Origin: Natronogracilivirga saccharolytica
GTDB taxonomy: Bacteria; Bacteroidota; Rhodothermia; Balneolales; Natronogracilivirgulaceae
Direction of reading: 5' to 3'
Length of the DNA stretch: 64,000 bases
Assembly: GCF_017921895.1 (NCBI RefSeq)
Contig: NZ_JAFIDN010000005.1
Coordinates: forward strand, 1-64,000
In this document: positions 8,144 through 16,982 of the stretch, in pieces
Position numbering within the stretch: the first letter of the stretch is position 1
How the letters are laid out: the number at the start of each line of letters is the position of its first letter
Program-made: the position numbers and the translations under genes
The notes under the pieces: model-generated
Told to the model about the DNA's origin: nothing
The model's input: only the letters and a program-made list of their open reading frames with translations
Database searches by the model: none

Positions 8144-10536
8144 TGTTTTTCGTCTTCCACGTAGGCGTTGTAGCTGGTGTACGCGTATTTGTAATAGGTG
8201 CTGGTGTAGTAATAGCCCGATGCTTTTTTCGGATCAAAGGCCATCATGACCGTGCCGATAATGTTGGCACGGATGCTCTGCAGGTTTTCAATGGTCTGAT
8301 CGAAGTCGGCCAGGCGGGTCTGGTTGAACCGGGCCACCAGAATAATTCCGTCAACCTTGCTCATCAGCGGCGCTGCATCGGTAATGATGCCGTACGGCGG
8401 GGCATCTACCAGCACGTAGTCGTACCGGCTTTTCAGCGTGTCAATAAGGCCGGCAAGCTTGGCGCTGCGCGCCAGTCCGGACGGATTCGGCGTCTTCTTC
8501 CCGGCCGGCAGCACGTCGACCCCGTCTACCAAAGTCGGCTTGACAATCGTCTCCAACGGCTGCTCGTCGAACAGGTACTCCACCACACCCGGGCTGCCTT
8601 CCACCCCGTACTCACGGTGGATGCGCGGGCGACGGAAGTCGCAGTCGATCAGCACCACACTTTTGCCAGACTCGGCCAGGGTCACCGCCATGTTGGCCAT
8701 CACCGTGGTCTTGCCTTCGGACTTGTTGGCGCTGGAAACACAGACCACCCGGTAGGGGTTGTCGGGCTGCGAATAGATCAGGTTACTTTGCAAACGGCGG
8801 TAGGCCTCGCTGGTGGGCGAAATGGAGTCCAGCAGCGTCACCAGGTCGGTCGACACCGTGTGCTCGCCCACTTTGGTCAGCGGCTTGCCGTTGTAGTGTT
8901 TCTTGATGAGCGGACGGATATCCGGGATGACCGCCAGCAGCGGAAAACCACGGTCCTTGAGCTTGTCTATGCTGTTGATTTCGGTAATACTCATTTCGCG
9001 CAGGAAGGTGTAGCCCACACCGGCAATACCGCCGAGCATGAAACCGATGATTATCAATATGGGAGTGCGTGGACTGACCGGATAAAGAGGCAGAACCGAA
9101 TAGTCCACCACGCGGCCGAAGCCCATCTGGGTCTGCTCCCATACGCCAAGTTCGGCGGACTGCTGGGCGACGGTCAGAAAGAGCTGTTCGCTCACCTTCA
9201 TGTCGCGCTCCAGCCGGGCCATCTCCACCATATTGTCAGGTATGCGATCGAAAAACTGTTCCTCCTGGGTAATGCGCTCATCCAGCACCATGGCCTGGGC
9301 GTCGAGCTGGTTCTGCTCGATCTGCAGGGTCATCAGCTCCTGGCGCAGGTCGGTCAGGCGGCTGGTCAGCCCTCCGCCCTGGCTGTCCAGAAACCCGAGA
9401 AAACGCTCGTCCTGGTCGACCAGTTCGGTGGTGAGTGCGCGGATCTCGTCCTGCAGCTCGCGGGCCTGATCCCGGAGCCGGACGAACGAAGGCTCGCTTT
9501 CGGGCTCGTCACGCAGTCCCGGATTCTTCGAGACCATCAGCATTTTTTCGGTTTCCAGTTCTGCCAGCTGGAACTGCAGGCGGCTGAGCCGCTGCGAACG
9601 TCCGGCAGCGAACTGATCGGCCAGTCCGGGCCGGATTGCATCCAGCTCTGCCTCGTAGTTGTCAATAGCCGAATTCACCGCTACGCGCTCGATTTCCACC
9701 GACTTGCGCTCGCCTTCCAGTTCGGTGAGTGTATGCACCAGTCTTTCGGACTGTGCATCAAGTTTGACCACCCCTTCCCGGTTCATGAAATCGCGCAGCT
9801 GATTTTCGCTTTCCTTCAGCCGCTCTCTGAGCTGGCGCTCCTCCTGATCAAGAAATTCAATCGCCGAGCGCGCCTGGCGGCGGTTCTGACGTGTGGAAAA
9901 ATCGTAGTACTGATCCAGTATACTGTTGACCACATGCTTTGACTCCTCGCGCGAGGGGCTTTCAAAGGTGATCTGCACCACATCGGTGTCGCGGTCTTTA
10001 AGACCGGCTTCCATGCGCTCACGCATACGGTTGATCACGGTAAGGCGATCGGCGATGGTGTCGTCATCGGGGTACTCCTCCCAGAGCACGGGCCAGACGG
10101 TGCCGTCGGACTGGTGCGGCTCCTCGAGCAGTATGTCGGCAATCTCGCCGAGGAAGCGGCGCGAGCGGATCACTTCCAGCTCGTTGTGGACGCGGCTGCC
10201 CTGGCCGATGCCGAAGCTGGTGGAGAGCATTTCTCCCAGATCACCTCCTGCCGAGCCGATCCGTCCGCGGTCCTCGGAGATCATCATGCTGCCCTCGCCC
10301 CGGAAAATGGGGATCTGCGAGGCGGCGTAGAAATAACCTGCGGCGGTACCGGCGATCAGGCAGACCGCGATGATCCATTTGTAGCGCAGCAGGGTGACGA
10401 AAAGCTTTTTAAGATCAATTTCGTCGTCATCGGGAACCTGGCTGTGGTTATTTCCGTTCATGTTGGTGCCGGAAAACTCACCGCGGTAGTGTCCGTTGGA
10501 AAACGGGTTGTAATTGGGGTCGTTGTTGCTGCTCAT
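8140..10536 (-). CDS. Wzz/Wzc-type polysaccharide co-polymerase with tyrosine autokinase
   Basis: A 798-residue inner-membrane protein. Order: cytoplasmic N-terminus, Wzz domain beginning at DEIDLKKLFVTLLRYKW (about 37), first membrane helix (about 52-72), long periplasmic coiled-coil region with a GNVR-like end, second membrane helix (about 490-512), then a BY-kinase domain. Walker A (ANKSEGKTT) is at about 603-611, Walker A' DCDFRRP at 631, and VDAPPYG at 710. The C-terminal tail (775-792) holds nine tyrosines, the usual autophosphorylation cluster. Such proteins control chain length and export of polysaccharides through phosphorylation cycles. The gene precedes and overlaps the SLBB gene. 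The 609-residue plus-strand frame 8113-9942 is its antisense shadow. Confidence 0.95.
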   Translation of the reverse strand: MSSNNDPNYNPFSNGHYRGEFSGTNMNGNNHSQVPDDDEIDLKKLFVTLLRYKWIIAVCLIAGTAAGYFYAASQIPIFRGEGSMMISEDRGRIGSAGGDLGEMLSTSFGIGQGSRVHNELEVIRSRRFLGEIADILLEEPHQSDGTVWPVLWEEYPDDDTIADRLTVINRMRERMEAGLKDRDTDVVQITFESPSREESKHVVNSILDQYYDFSTRQNRRQARSAIEFLDQEERQLRERLKESENQLRDFMNREGVVKLDAQSERLVHTLTELEGERKSVEIERVAVNSAIDNYEAELDAIRPGLADQFAAGRSQRLSRLQFQLAELETEKMLMVSKNPGLRDEPESEPSFVRLRDQARELQDEIRALTTELVDQDERFLGFLDSQGGGLTSRLTDLRQELMTLQIEQNQLDAQAMVLDERITQEEQFFDRIPDNMVEMARLERDMKVSEQLFLTVAQQSAELGVWEQTQMGFGRVVDYSVLPLYPVSPRTPILIIIGFMLGGIAGVGYTFLREMSITEINSIDKLKDRGFPLLAVIPDIRPLIKKHYNGKPLTKVGEHTVSTDLVTLLDSISPTSEAYRRLQSNLIYSQPDNPYRVVCVSSANKSEGKTTVMANMAVTLAESGKSVVLIDCDFRRPRIHREYGVEGSPGVVEYLFDEQPLETIVKPTLVDGVDVLPAGKKTPNPSGLARSAKLAGLIDTLKSRYDYVLVDAPPYGIITDAAPLMSKVDGIILVARFNQTRLADFDQTIENLQSIRANIIGTVMMAFDPKKASGYYYTSTYYKYAYTSYNAYVEDEKQ

Positions 10537-10813
10537 GATGTCTTTGGTCGTATGTAACGGGTGCCGGAGAAAATCTCCGTGTTACGGGGTGCGCGTTCCG
10601 TCGGTCAGACCGATGGTGTCCGAACGGGTGCTGCCCCGGCTTCAGATGATAAAACGGGAAAATAGGAAAATTTGCTGCCTGAAAGAACCGGCAATTGCGG
10701 GAACCCGGGGGTATCCGACATTCCGGATGCCGGTGTTATCGGCCGGTATCCGAAAGAGTTAACCGGATTTGTATATGTCAGCGGTGCGGCGTGACCGCGC
10801 ATTGCGCCTGTGA
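10537..10813 (-). other. Leader between regulator gene and wzc
   Basis: A 277-bp stretch without a supported gene. On the minus strand it is the 5' region of the wzc-like gene. It holds a small hairpin, CGGAGA-AAA-TCTCCG (10565-10579), close to the wzc start, and GC-rich short repeats around 10690-10760. A regulatory leader is possible, but I see no known riboswitch pattern. Confidence 0.35.
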
Positions 10814-11341
10814 TCATCCCTGCCATAATACCAGCGCGTTCTCTTTGGTGAACCGGGCGGCGTATTTTTCATACTCGCCGGGTGTGAAAAGCAGGGTGCG
10901 GATTTTGCGCTCGATGGTCGTCTCGGCCTTCTCCACCAGCCGGCGCAGATAGTGCTCGTCCACGTCGCCCACGATGACCACATCGATGATGCCGGAATCG
11001 CGTCCGGATGCATAATCGCCGGTGATCAGCGCCTGCTCCACGTTGCCGAGGCGGGTCATCATGGATTCGATCTGATTGAATCCCAGCGATTTGCGGGTCA
11101 GGCTCTTCAGTTCCGGATAGAGCACGTGTTCGCGGTTGGCCTGGTAGTAGCGCTTGTTGCCGTTGTCGCTGGCGGTGATGAGTCCGGCCTCCTGGAGCCG
11201 CTTGAGCTCGATGCGGATCGCGTTGGTCGACTCGCCGAATTCATCGGCCAGTGAGCGCAGATACGCTGTGGTGCTGCTGTTCGAAAAAAACTTGAGCAGC
11301 AGCCGTACGCGGGTCCGTGATGTGATTAGAGCAGATAGCAA
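10814..11341 (-). CDS. Winged-helix regulator with degenerate nucleotidyltransferase-like domain
   Basis: A 175-residue protein. Residues 1-75 form a winged helix (RVRLLLKFFSNSSTTAYLRS, then LADEFGESTNAIRIELKRL as the recognition region). Residues 95-170 resemble the minimal nucleotidyltransferase fold, with ITGDYASGRDSGIIDVVIVG in place of the usual GS-x-D-x-D motif, so catalysis is doubtful. Proteins of this build are often found first in capsule or exopolysaccharide loci of Bacteroidota. It lies 277 bp upstream of the wzc-like gene on the same strand, and I infer it regulates this locus. No DNA target can be read from the sequence. Confidence 0.78.
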   Translation of the reverse strand: MLSALITSRTRVRLLLKFFSNSSTTAYLRSLADEFGESTNAIRIELKRLQEAGLITASDNGNKRYYQANREHVLYPELKSLTRKSLGFNQIESMMTRLGNVEQALITGDYASGRDSGIIDVVIVGDVDEHYLRRLVEKAETTIERKIRTLLFTPGEYEKYAARFTKENALVLWQG

Positions 11342-12120
11342 GATGGCAAGCGGAATAATACAGCTTTTGACAGCTCCGCCTTGTCAGTCCCACACAGGTC
11401 AGGAAGTTGCGTCCTCCTGATAATATGGACAAGGGCAGTTGATGTCGGAAATCCACGGCCGGCCTCCTTCGTGGCCCTCCTGCGGGATTTCGTATGGTCT
11501 AACGTGATGAATGCGCACCATCCGGAACCTTCGGATACATCAACAATAATTGCTCGTTTTCGGTAGCGTTTTGCTGTTCATCACGAAATTTAAGTGTCAA
11601 TGATAGGGCAGTTTATTTCGATATGCAAGTCCGTAAGCGTATAAATATTAACTTTTCATAATATTTCACCATTGCTTCCAGGGCCCTGGCAGAGCGTTTC
11701 CGATGTACTAATGCATTGATTTTTCCGGAAAAGCGTTTCCATACGCGGCATGATAACGGGGGTGCATCCCTGAGGGAAAATGAGCATAATTTTTAAACGA
11801 CACGGTTTGGCGGAGAGATTGCCTTCCCTGTTCTGCTGCGGGAACAGTGTGCCGCACGCGGCATTACGGGTGCGGAACATCATGCCGTTATATTAAAATT
11901 TCTTAATGCTTCCGGGAACACCCGTCATGCATCCTCACACAATCGTGTTCAGGTTGTCCTGAATGACACTCACGGACTATTATTATCGGTATCCATATCC
12001 CTCCGGGCAGCCACCGGCAACCTTTCGGGTTCCGGAGCCTGCTTTTTTGTATCATTCCGCTGACAAACCTTGCCTACAACCATAACCGTGCTGTCTTCCT
12101 GCAGGCGGACCGCGTACTTT
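11342..12120. other. Intergenic region, no gene recognised
   Basis: About 780 bp between divergent genes (regulator leftward, nhaC rightward). Short frames here have no coding character. It contains the 12-bp palindrome CCAGGGCCCTGG (11678-11689) and one copy of the 16-bp ATTARRATTTNTTAAT motif (11892-11907). Promoters for both flanking genes are expected here but none is clear. Confidence 0.4.
11892..11907. promoter_or_regulatory. 16-bp near-palindrome, copy 1
   Basis: ATTAAAATTTCTTAAT, one of four copies of ATTARRATTTNTTAAT in the window (others at 14218, 14751 and 62897). It lies 213 bp before the nhaC start codon. It could be an operator or an upstream promoter element; function is inferred from recurrence only. 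Confidence 0.4.
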
Positions 12121-13686
12121 ATGAACAAGGCCTTTACAGCCACAATTGAAAAATGGAGTGATCCCAAAACCCGCCGGCGGATCCTGTACAGCCTCTTTAT
12201 CGTTCTGGTGATCGGTGCGGCAATCCACTATCTGTCCGGCGAAACCTTGCCCGAACGCGACGGCCATTACGGATTCTGGTCGGTACTGCCGCCTCTGGTT
12301 GCCATCCTGCTTGCCTTCTGGACCCGCGAGGTGGTCACCGCACTGTTTACCGGGATCCTTTTGGGCGGATTCATTTCCGGCAAACCCAACATCGTCCGGG
12401 AGTTCCTGATCCCGTCCATCGGAACCGAAAGTTTTGCCCTCATCCTGCTGGTATACCTCTGGGCGCTGGGCGGTCTGATCGGCATCTGGACCTGCACCGG
12501 CGGCGCGGTTGCCTTTGCAAAAACTGCCAGCCGGCTGATGGTCCGGGGTCCCCGCTCGGCCAAATTTTTCACCTGGATCATGGGACTGATCTTTCATCAG
12601 GGCGGAACCATCAGCACCGTACTTACCGGAGCCACGGTGCGTCCGGTTGCCGACCGCCACAAGGTTTCCCACGAAGAGCTGTCCTACATGGTCGACAGCA
12701 CCGCCTCGCCCGCCGCCACCATCATCCCGTTCAATGTATGGCCGATTTACGTCAGCGGGCTGGTTCTGGGCACGGTAACAATCTTTGAGACCAGTCAGGA
12801 CGGCATTGCTTTCTTCTTCAGCAGTCTGCCGTTCAATTTCTACGCCATTTTCGCCCTGCTGATCACGTTGCTGTTTGCCGTTGAGAAACTTCCCTGGATT
12901 CCCGGGAAAAGCATGCGCGAGGCCATACAACGTTCGCGGTCCACCGGCAAACTCGACCGGCGCGATGCCGTGCCGATGGCCTCCGGCGAGCTCGTTGATT
13001 CGAAAGTGCCGGAAGGCTACCGCTCCGGGCTGATCGATTTCTTCGGTCCGATTGCCGTGCTGCTGGGCTTGGCTGTTCTGCCCTACATCTACACGTTCTT
13101 CATACTGGGCTCGGATGATCCGACGCTGCTGATCGCCGAGGCTTTTGTGCTGGCCGTGCTTGTGGGCATGGGCATCGCCATCATGAAAGGAATGACTTTG
13201 AAGGATGTGATCGGGGGCTTTATCGATGGCTGCAAGGGGGTTACCATCGGCGCCATCATCCTTGCGCTGGCCGTCACGCTCAAGGAGGTAGCCGAAGCCG
13301 TGGGAACCGCGGAATACGTAGTGGCCCTGACGCGTGAACTGATCCTGCCGGCGCTGCTGCCCGGCCTGCTGATGGCCATGTGCATGCTGATTGCATTTTC
13401 GACGGGAACCTCCTGGGGGACCTATGCGGTGGTCTTTCCCATTGCCATGCCGCTGGCCTGGGCGGTGGTTCCGGATGTGTTTTTCCTGCAGCTCTGTTTT
13501 GCCGCGGTGGTTGGCGGCAGCGTCTTCGGCGATCAGTGCTCGCCCATATCCGACACGACCATACTGAGTTCGCTGGCTACCGGCTGCGACCTGATGGACC
13601 ATGTCCGAACCCAGTTTCCCCTGGCCCTTTCGGCCGGATTGCTGGCGGCCATTGCATACGCCGCGATGGTTCTGGTTTTTGTGTGA
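12121..13686 (+). CDS. nhaC: Na+/H+ antiporter, NhaC family
   Basis: A 521-residue inner-membrane protein with about 11-12 hydrophobic segments. Family features include HYGFWSVLPPLVAILLAFWT near the N-terminus, the polar STASPAATIIPFNVWP loop about one third in, and GTSWGTYAVVFPIAMPL and GDQCSPISDTTILSS near the C-terminus, all characteristic of NhaC-type carriers that exchange external protons for internal sodium. I chose the ATG at 12121 (MNKAFTATIEKW) because the 17 extra residues from 12070 are untypical. It stands alone, with a decayed gene convergent downstream. It is consistent with sodium and pH homeostasis in a salty or alkaline habitat (inference). The 516-residue minus-strand frame is antisense shadow. 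Confidence 0.92.
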   Translation: MNKAFTATIEKWSDPKTRRRILYSLFIVLVIGAAIHYLSGETLPERDGHYGFWSVLPPLVAILLAFWTREVVTALFTGILLGGFISGKPNIVREFLIPSIGTESFALILLVYLWALGGLIGIWTCTGGAVAFAKTASRLMVRGPRSAKFFTWIMGLIFHQGGTISTVLTGATVRPVADRHKVSHEELSYMVDSTASPAATIIPFNVWPIYVSGLVLGTVTIFETSQDGIAFFFSSLPFNFYAIFALLITLLFAVEKLPWIPGKSMREAIQRSRSTGKLDRRDAVPMASGELVDSKVPEGYRSGLIDFFGPIAVLLGLAVLPYIYTFFILGSDDPTLLIAEAFVLAVLVGMGIAIMKGMTLKDVIGGFIDGCKGVTIGAIILALAVTLKEVAEAVGTAEYVVALTRELILPALLPGLLMAMCMLIAFSTGTSWGTYAVVFPIAMPLAWAVVPDVFFLQLCFAAVVGGSVFGDQCSPISDTTILSSLATGCDLMDHVRTQFPLALSAGLLAAIAYAAMVLVFV

Positions 13687-13689
13687 GAA

Positions 13690-14158
13690 ATTATCCGGGA
13701 TCCGTATCCCCCGGGAGCGTCATCGACCACACTCCGCTCCCCGGTGACCGCCACGATGTTGCCGGATTCCTCCTTCGCCGACGGATCGCAGGGTTTATCG
13801 GGATCATCGTTCAACCCGCCGAATGTCTCCGATGCGATGCCACTGTTACTGAAGAAAATTTTCCCTTTGGCCACGGCATCACGAACCGCATCGATCTGTT
13901 CCGGCAGTTCGTCTTTGATATTCACTTGATTTGAGGTCCCGTCCTTCTACGGCCCGATGCCGATGTAGAGATGCCGGTCGGCCAGTCGAGTGCCCAGTCG
14001 GTGGATATCCAGGCGCTTCGGAATTCATGTTTCGGACTGTCCGGTGTCCGGGCCTGCAACTGTGCACCGAGGGAAAATATATGTGTCAGAGTGATCAGTA
14101 ACGCAAGCGGCAATGATGGAAAACAGATTCTCCGGAACAGCCGGTTATTTCTCCGCAA
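13690..14158 (-). pseudogene. Glycosyl-hydrolase-like 10 family gene with internal deletion
   Basis: Two ends of one gene abut. From ATG 14158 the frame gives a signal peptide and PKHEFRSAWISTDWALDWPT, the conserved start of GHL10 (YngK-like) proteins. A few bases later another frame on the same strand reads HLYIGIGP-stop-KDGTSNQ and then ELPEQIDAVRDAVAKGKIFF, resembling the C-terminal end of the same family. Most of the roughly 400-residue enzyme is therefore missing. The junction near GACTGGCCGACCGGCATC (about 13972-13990) can be read in both frames, and a further stop (TAG where tyrosine is expected) follows it. It converges on nhaC. The product cannot be functional. Confidence 0.65.
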
Positions 14159-14217
14159 GATAACTTCTTAAGCACTTTATGAGCTCATCCATCCCGATCT
14201 ACATCACCTGTAACCTG

Positions 14218-14233
14218 ATTAGAATTTGTTAAT
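14218..14233. promoter_or_regulatory. 16-bp near-palindrome, copy 2
   Basis: ATTAGAATTTGTTAAT, 196 bp before the start of the first small zinc-ribbon-like gene. A second, imperfect inverted repeat (TTACATACA / TATGTGTAA) follows at about 14268-14289. The spacing to the gene resembles that of copy 3. Confidence 0.45.
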
Positions 14234-14429
14234 AACAAGCCTGTCCATTAGGAGTATTACTTCTGTTTACATACATTTTATGTGTAAGTAATCGTGCGTT
14301 GCATCAGTCATCCGGATATCCAAGAATGGCAAAGATTTTTTTGGGGTTTTGCGAGGATAACCGGAAACGCCGGACCGAATAATCGTATCCGTCTTTCACG
14401 TTCAAGACAACACTAACGGATAAGCAATT

Positions 14430-14645
14430 ATGGTACAACTGACTTCATCAAAAATCTGCCCCTCATGCGGCACCCGCATGGAACGCATCCGCCGGAAACC
14501 ATGGCACCGGCTGCTCAGCTATATCGTGCCGGTGATTCATGTCTCCTGCTGCAACAAAAATTACCTTGTTGTGTCCAGGCGCGGCAATGATGCCCGGGAA
14601 AACAATCAGGATTCGTTTGTACATATGGCCGGGGATCGCCGGTAA
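14430..14645 (+). CDS. Small zinc-ribbon-like protein, copy A
   Basis: A 71-residue basic protein: KICPSCGTRMERIRRKPWHR, then a short hydrophobic stretch and an adjacent CC pair (residues 48-49 approx.). The pattern recalls short proteins with a CPxCG ... CxxC zinc ribbon found widely in bacteria, but here the second knuckle is CC instead of CxxC. A close paralogue lies 330 bp downstream (14976-15191), about half identical, which argues that both are real genes. No partner gene is linked. Function unknown; a nucleic-acid-binding role would be a guess. Confidence 0.75.
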   Translation: MVQLTSSKICPSCGTRMERIRRKPWHRLLSYIVPVIHVSCCNKNYLVVSRRGNDARENNQDSFVHMAGDRR

Positions 14646-14975
14646 TTAAGAGCATCCCCATACAAACACAATACCTTTCCGCATAACCCATTGCTATAAT
14701 ATTATTTACGGCTACTGCGCCTGCGGACAATATCTTGCCGTAATTTATCCATTAGAATTTATTAATATTTGTACGAAAACACATTGCCTCCCAAAACTTT
14801 CCGTCTGATTTAATTATAATGTTCACTGAAGTACAAGCAGAGTGTTTTTTTATTGGGTAGTCATCCGGTTTTAAAGAACAGCTTCATCCGTTTTTAATCA
14901 TGTAAGAGGGTAACATAAACAGATGGATCAAAAACCGGATACATCATCAAGGTATTATCAAATCATTCCATATTC
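14646..14975. other. Spacer between the two small paralogous genes
   Basis: 330 bp, AT-rich, with no gene. It includes copy 3 of the 16-bp motif at 14751-14766. The duplication that produced the two 71-residue genes seems to have included this upstream motif. Confidence 0.4.
14751..14766. promoter_or_regulatory. 16-bp near-palindrome, copy 3
   Basis: ATTAGAATTTATTAAT, 209 bp before the second small zinc-ribbon-like gene. It differs from copy 2 at one base. Confidence 0.45.
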
Positions 14976-15191
14976 ATGTCAAAATTTACTTCATCACCAA
15001 TATGTCCGCAATGCGGCACCCGTATGGAACGAATCCGCCGAAAAACATGGCACAGACTTCTGAGCTTCTTCGTTCCGGTCAAACATGTATGGTGCTGCAA
15101 CAAAAGCTATCTGCTGGTCTGCAGTTCGGATAAAAATTCAGAGGACCATCAGAATACCGATTCCTTTATTCATATCAGGGAAAACGGCTGA
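14976..15191 (+). CDS. Small zinc-ribbon-like protein, copy B
   Basis: A 71-residue paralogue of the gene at 14430. Shared features are PICPQCGTRMERIRRKTWHR, a hydrophobic stretch with PV, the CCNKSYLLV segment and a DSF-I/V-H ending. Both proteins have the same length. Differences are spread along the protein and the motif residues are kept, which suggests selection on both copies. Function unknown. Confidence 0.75.
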   Translation: MSKFTSSPICPQCGTRMERIRRKTWHRLLSFFVPVKHVWCCNKSYLLVCSSDKNSEDHQNTDSFIHIRENG

Positions 15192-15503
15192 TATACTATT
15201 TCCGCGCCGGAGTCCTGTAACATTATTGATTGCTTTTCCCGGGTTGCCGCACTTGCATTTCCTGTATATTCTGCGGATACCGTTCCGGAGTTGAACCGTG
15301 CGGGATGGCAGCAGCCCATGGGATATAGCCGTGTCCTGTTAATCAAATATTCAGTAACTTTGCCGGCTGACGTTGAAAGAAATACGTCCGCTCCCCGTTA
15401 CATTGCACATAATCCGGAGCGGTTCCGGGCGGTTTCGGTCAGTTTCGGACCAGCACCGGATTTTTTGACATTATTATAACATCACCCATACCGGCAATAA
15501 CCC
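15192..15503. other. Intergenic region, nothing recognised
   Basis: 312 bp ahead of the metallophosphoesterase gene. Short frames here lack coding character, and I see no repeat or clear promoter. Confidence 0.35.
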
Positions 15504-16202
15504 ATGCGCATCGCTGTTCTATCTGACATTCACGGAAATCTTCCTGCTCTTCAGGCTTGTCTGAAGAAACTGGAGACCTTGCCGCACGACCGGGTCATCA
15601 GCCTCGGGGATCATGTGGGCTACGGCCCCTTTCCGGATGAGGTGATCACGATGCTGCGGGAAAGGGAGATCCCTTCTGTGCTCGGAAACCATGACGCCGG
15701 AGCCGCAGAGCGCATCCCGCTGGATATGTTCCGCGAACCCAACCGGTCGCTGCTCACACGGACGCGCGAAATCCTTTCTCCGGAAAACCGCAAGTACCTG
15801 GACGATGCACCGCTTGTTCTGGAGGGTGAGAACTGGATAGCCGCCCACGCCTCGCCGGTCCGGCCCGACCGCTGGGACTATCTTAATTCCGCTCCGGCCT
15901 GCCGGAACGTGCTTTCGCAAATCAGCCAGACCTTCTGCCTGGTCGGACACACCCACGTGTCCGGCATCGTGTCCGAACAGATTGGCGTGCTGCGCGTCAA
16001 ACCGGGCCACCGGTTTGTCATCAACCCCGGGAGTATCGGTCAGCCCCGCGACAGCACCCGCGATGCTTCCTTCGGCATCCTCGATACCGATGCGTTTACC
16101 TGGGAGCCGGTGCGTGTGTCATGGAAAATGAACGAGACCCTGGCGGGCTATGCACGGATCGGGATTGACGAGCAGACAGGCCGGATGCTGCTGGGGGTGT
16201 GA
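15504..16202 (+). CDS. Calcineurin-like metallophosphoesterase (YfcE/MPP-type)
   Basis: A 232-residue protein carrying the full set of metallophosphoesterase motifs: SDIHGN (residues 7-12), GDHVGYGP (near 36), GNHD (near 62), a histidine near 115 (AAHASP) and GHTHVSG (near 148), followed by NPGSIGQPRD. These bind two metal ions and hydrolyse phosphoesters; the substrate cannot be told. The short length without extra domains places it with YfcE-like phosphodiesterases. It is monocistronic, with a dead antitoxin gene convergent downstream. Confidence 0.9.
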   Translation: MRIAVLSDIHGNLPALQACLKKLETLPHDRVISLGDHVGYGPFPDEVITMLREREIPSVLGNHDAGAAERIPLDMFREPNRSLLTRTREILSPENRKYLDDAPLVLEGENWIAAHASPVRPDRWDYLNSAPACRNVLSQISQTFCLVGHTHVSGIVSEQIGVLRVKPGHRFVINPGSIGQPRDSTRDASFGILDTDAFTWEPVRVSWKMNETLAGYARIGIDEQTGRMLLGV

Positions 16203-16440
16203 GTTCGATTTTCAGCTGGAAAGTGACTCCGGGAGAGTATCTTTTCAGCAACTTTTAGCGGTACTTTTGCCGGACCATGCGGCTTTCTTTGAGCTTGCTC
16301 CCAATTACGAAGTGTTCCGAAGCTGATGCCAGGCAAAGCTGCAAACTCTTGTTGGTTCATCTTGAATTTTTTATGATCTGAGCCACGTCAGGATCCTCAA
16401 TGACGGTCCTTCCGGAGGCAGGTAACGGCCCTGCGTTTGT
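16203..16440 (-). pseudogene. HigA/NadS-type antitoxin, frameshifted
   Basis: One minus-strand frame reads VIEDPDVAQIIKN and hits a stop; the adjacent frame continues with KKFKMNQQEFAALPGIS and TLRNWEQAQRKPHGP, the helix-turn-helix of HigA/NadS-like antitoxins. The switch falls in a run of six A; one more A would restore a single frame. After LKVAEK the expected HPEA-type ending is also lost. No HigB-type toxin is seen beside it. The start of the original gene is unclear. Confidence 0.6.
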
Positions 16441-16526
16441 GCGGCGTGGCAATTACATAAGTGTAAAGGCAATAATATTTTACACGACCGCACGAATCGG
16501 GTGTTATGGGTGTATTACAAGCATTT

Positions 16527-16982
16527 TTATGATTCGCCTGCTTTTTGTAAAACACTTTGAATGATACTTGGTGAAATTCTGAAGTTAGTATGTTCGATTT
16601 TTTCGATAATTGCTTTTACTGATGATATATGGCCATTATTTTTCGCAATAATAACCACTCCAAGACTCCCGGTGACCGATAGACCCATTTTCTTTGCGAC
16701 TTTTCTACCTTTAGATTCGTCGATAATTAAAAGTGCATCGTGGAGTTCAGTGGCCAGTGTTATGGCAGAAGCCTCACCAGCGTCCAGAATATTTAATAGT
16801 CCTTTTTGAAGAAATGAATCTGTTGGACGAACCTCTATCCATTCGGGAATGGGATGGCCAAATTCTTCGGCAACGATATTGGTAATAAGAATTTTACCAA
16901 AAACCTGGCGTAACAGATCGAGACGGCTAATTTTGTTGAGTAAAATCAGGCAACTTGCGTCAGAGACTATATTTTTCGGCAT
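16527..16982 (-). CDS. PIN-like toxin, DUF3368 family
   Basis: A 151-residue protein with VSDASCLILLNKI at the N-terminus (first acidic residue of the PIN-like site), GEASAITLA in the middle (second acid) and DESKGRKVAKKMGL then TGSLGV, the DUF3368 signature. The family are predicted PIN-fold ribonucleases paired with UPF0175 antitoxins. Its start overlaps the end of the upstream UPF0175 gene by 23 bases, as expected of a toxin-antitoxin operon. Toxicity is inferred from the family, not shown. Confidence 0.85.
   Translation of the reverse strand: MPKNIVSDASCLILLNKISRLDLLRQVFGKILITNIVAEEFGHPIPEWIEVRPTDSFLQKGLLNILDAGEASAITLATELHDALLIIDESKGRKVAKKMGLSVTGSLGVVIIAKNNGHISSVKAIIEKIEHTNFRISPSIIQSVLQKAGES

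Noticed and set aside
8113-9942. 609-codon plus-strand frame
   Set aside because: It lies antisense to the clear wzc-like gene and has no family features; an effect of GC-rich codon use.
11656-11883. 75-codon minus-strand frame in the nhaC-regulator gap
   Set aside because: No family resemblance and untypical composition; not convincing as a gene.
12052-13602. 516-codon minus-strand frame
   Set aside because: Antisense to nhaC; Gln/Gly/His/Arg-rich composition typical of shadows.
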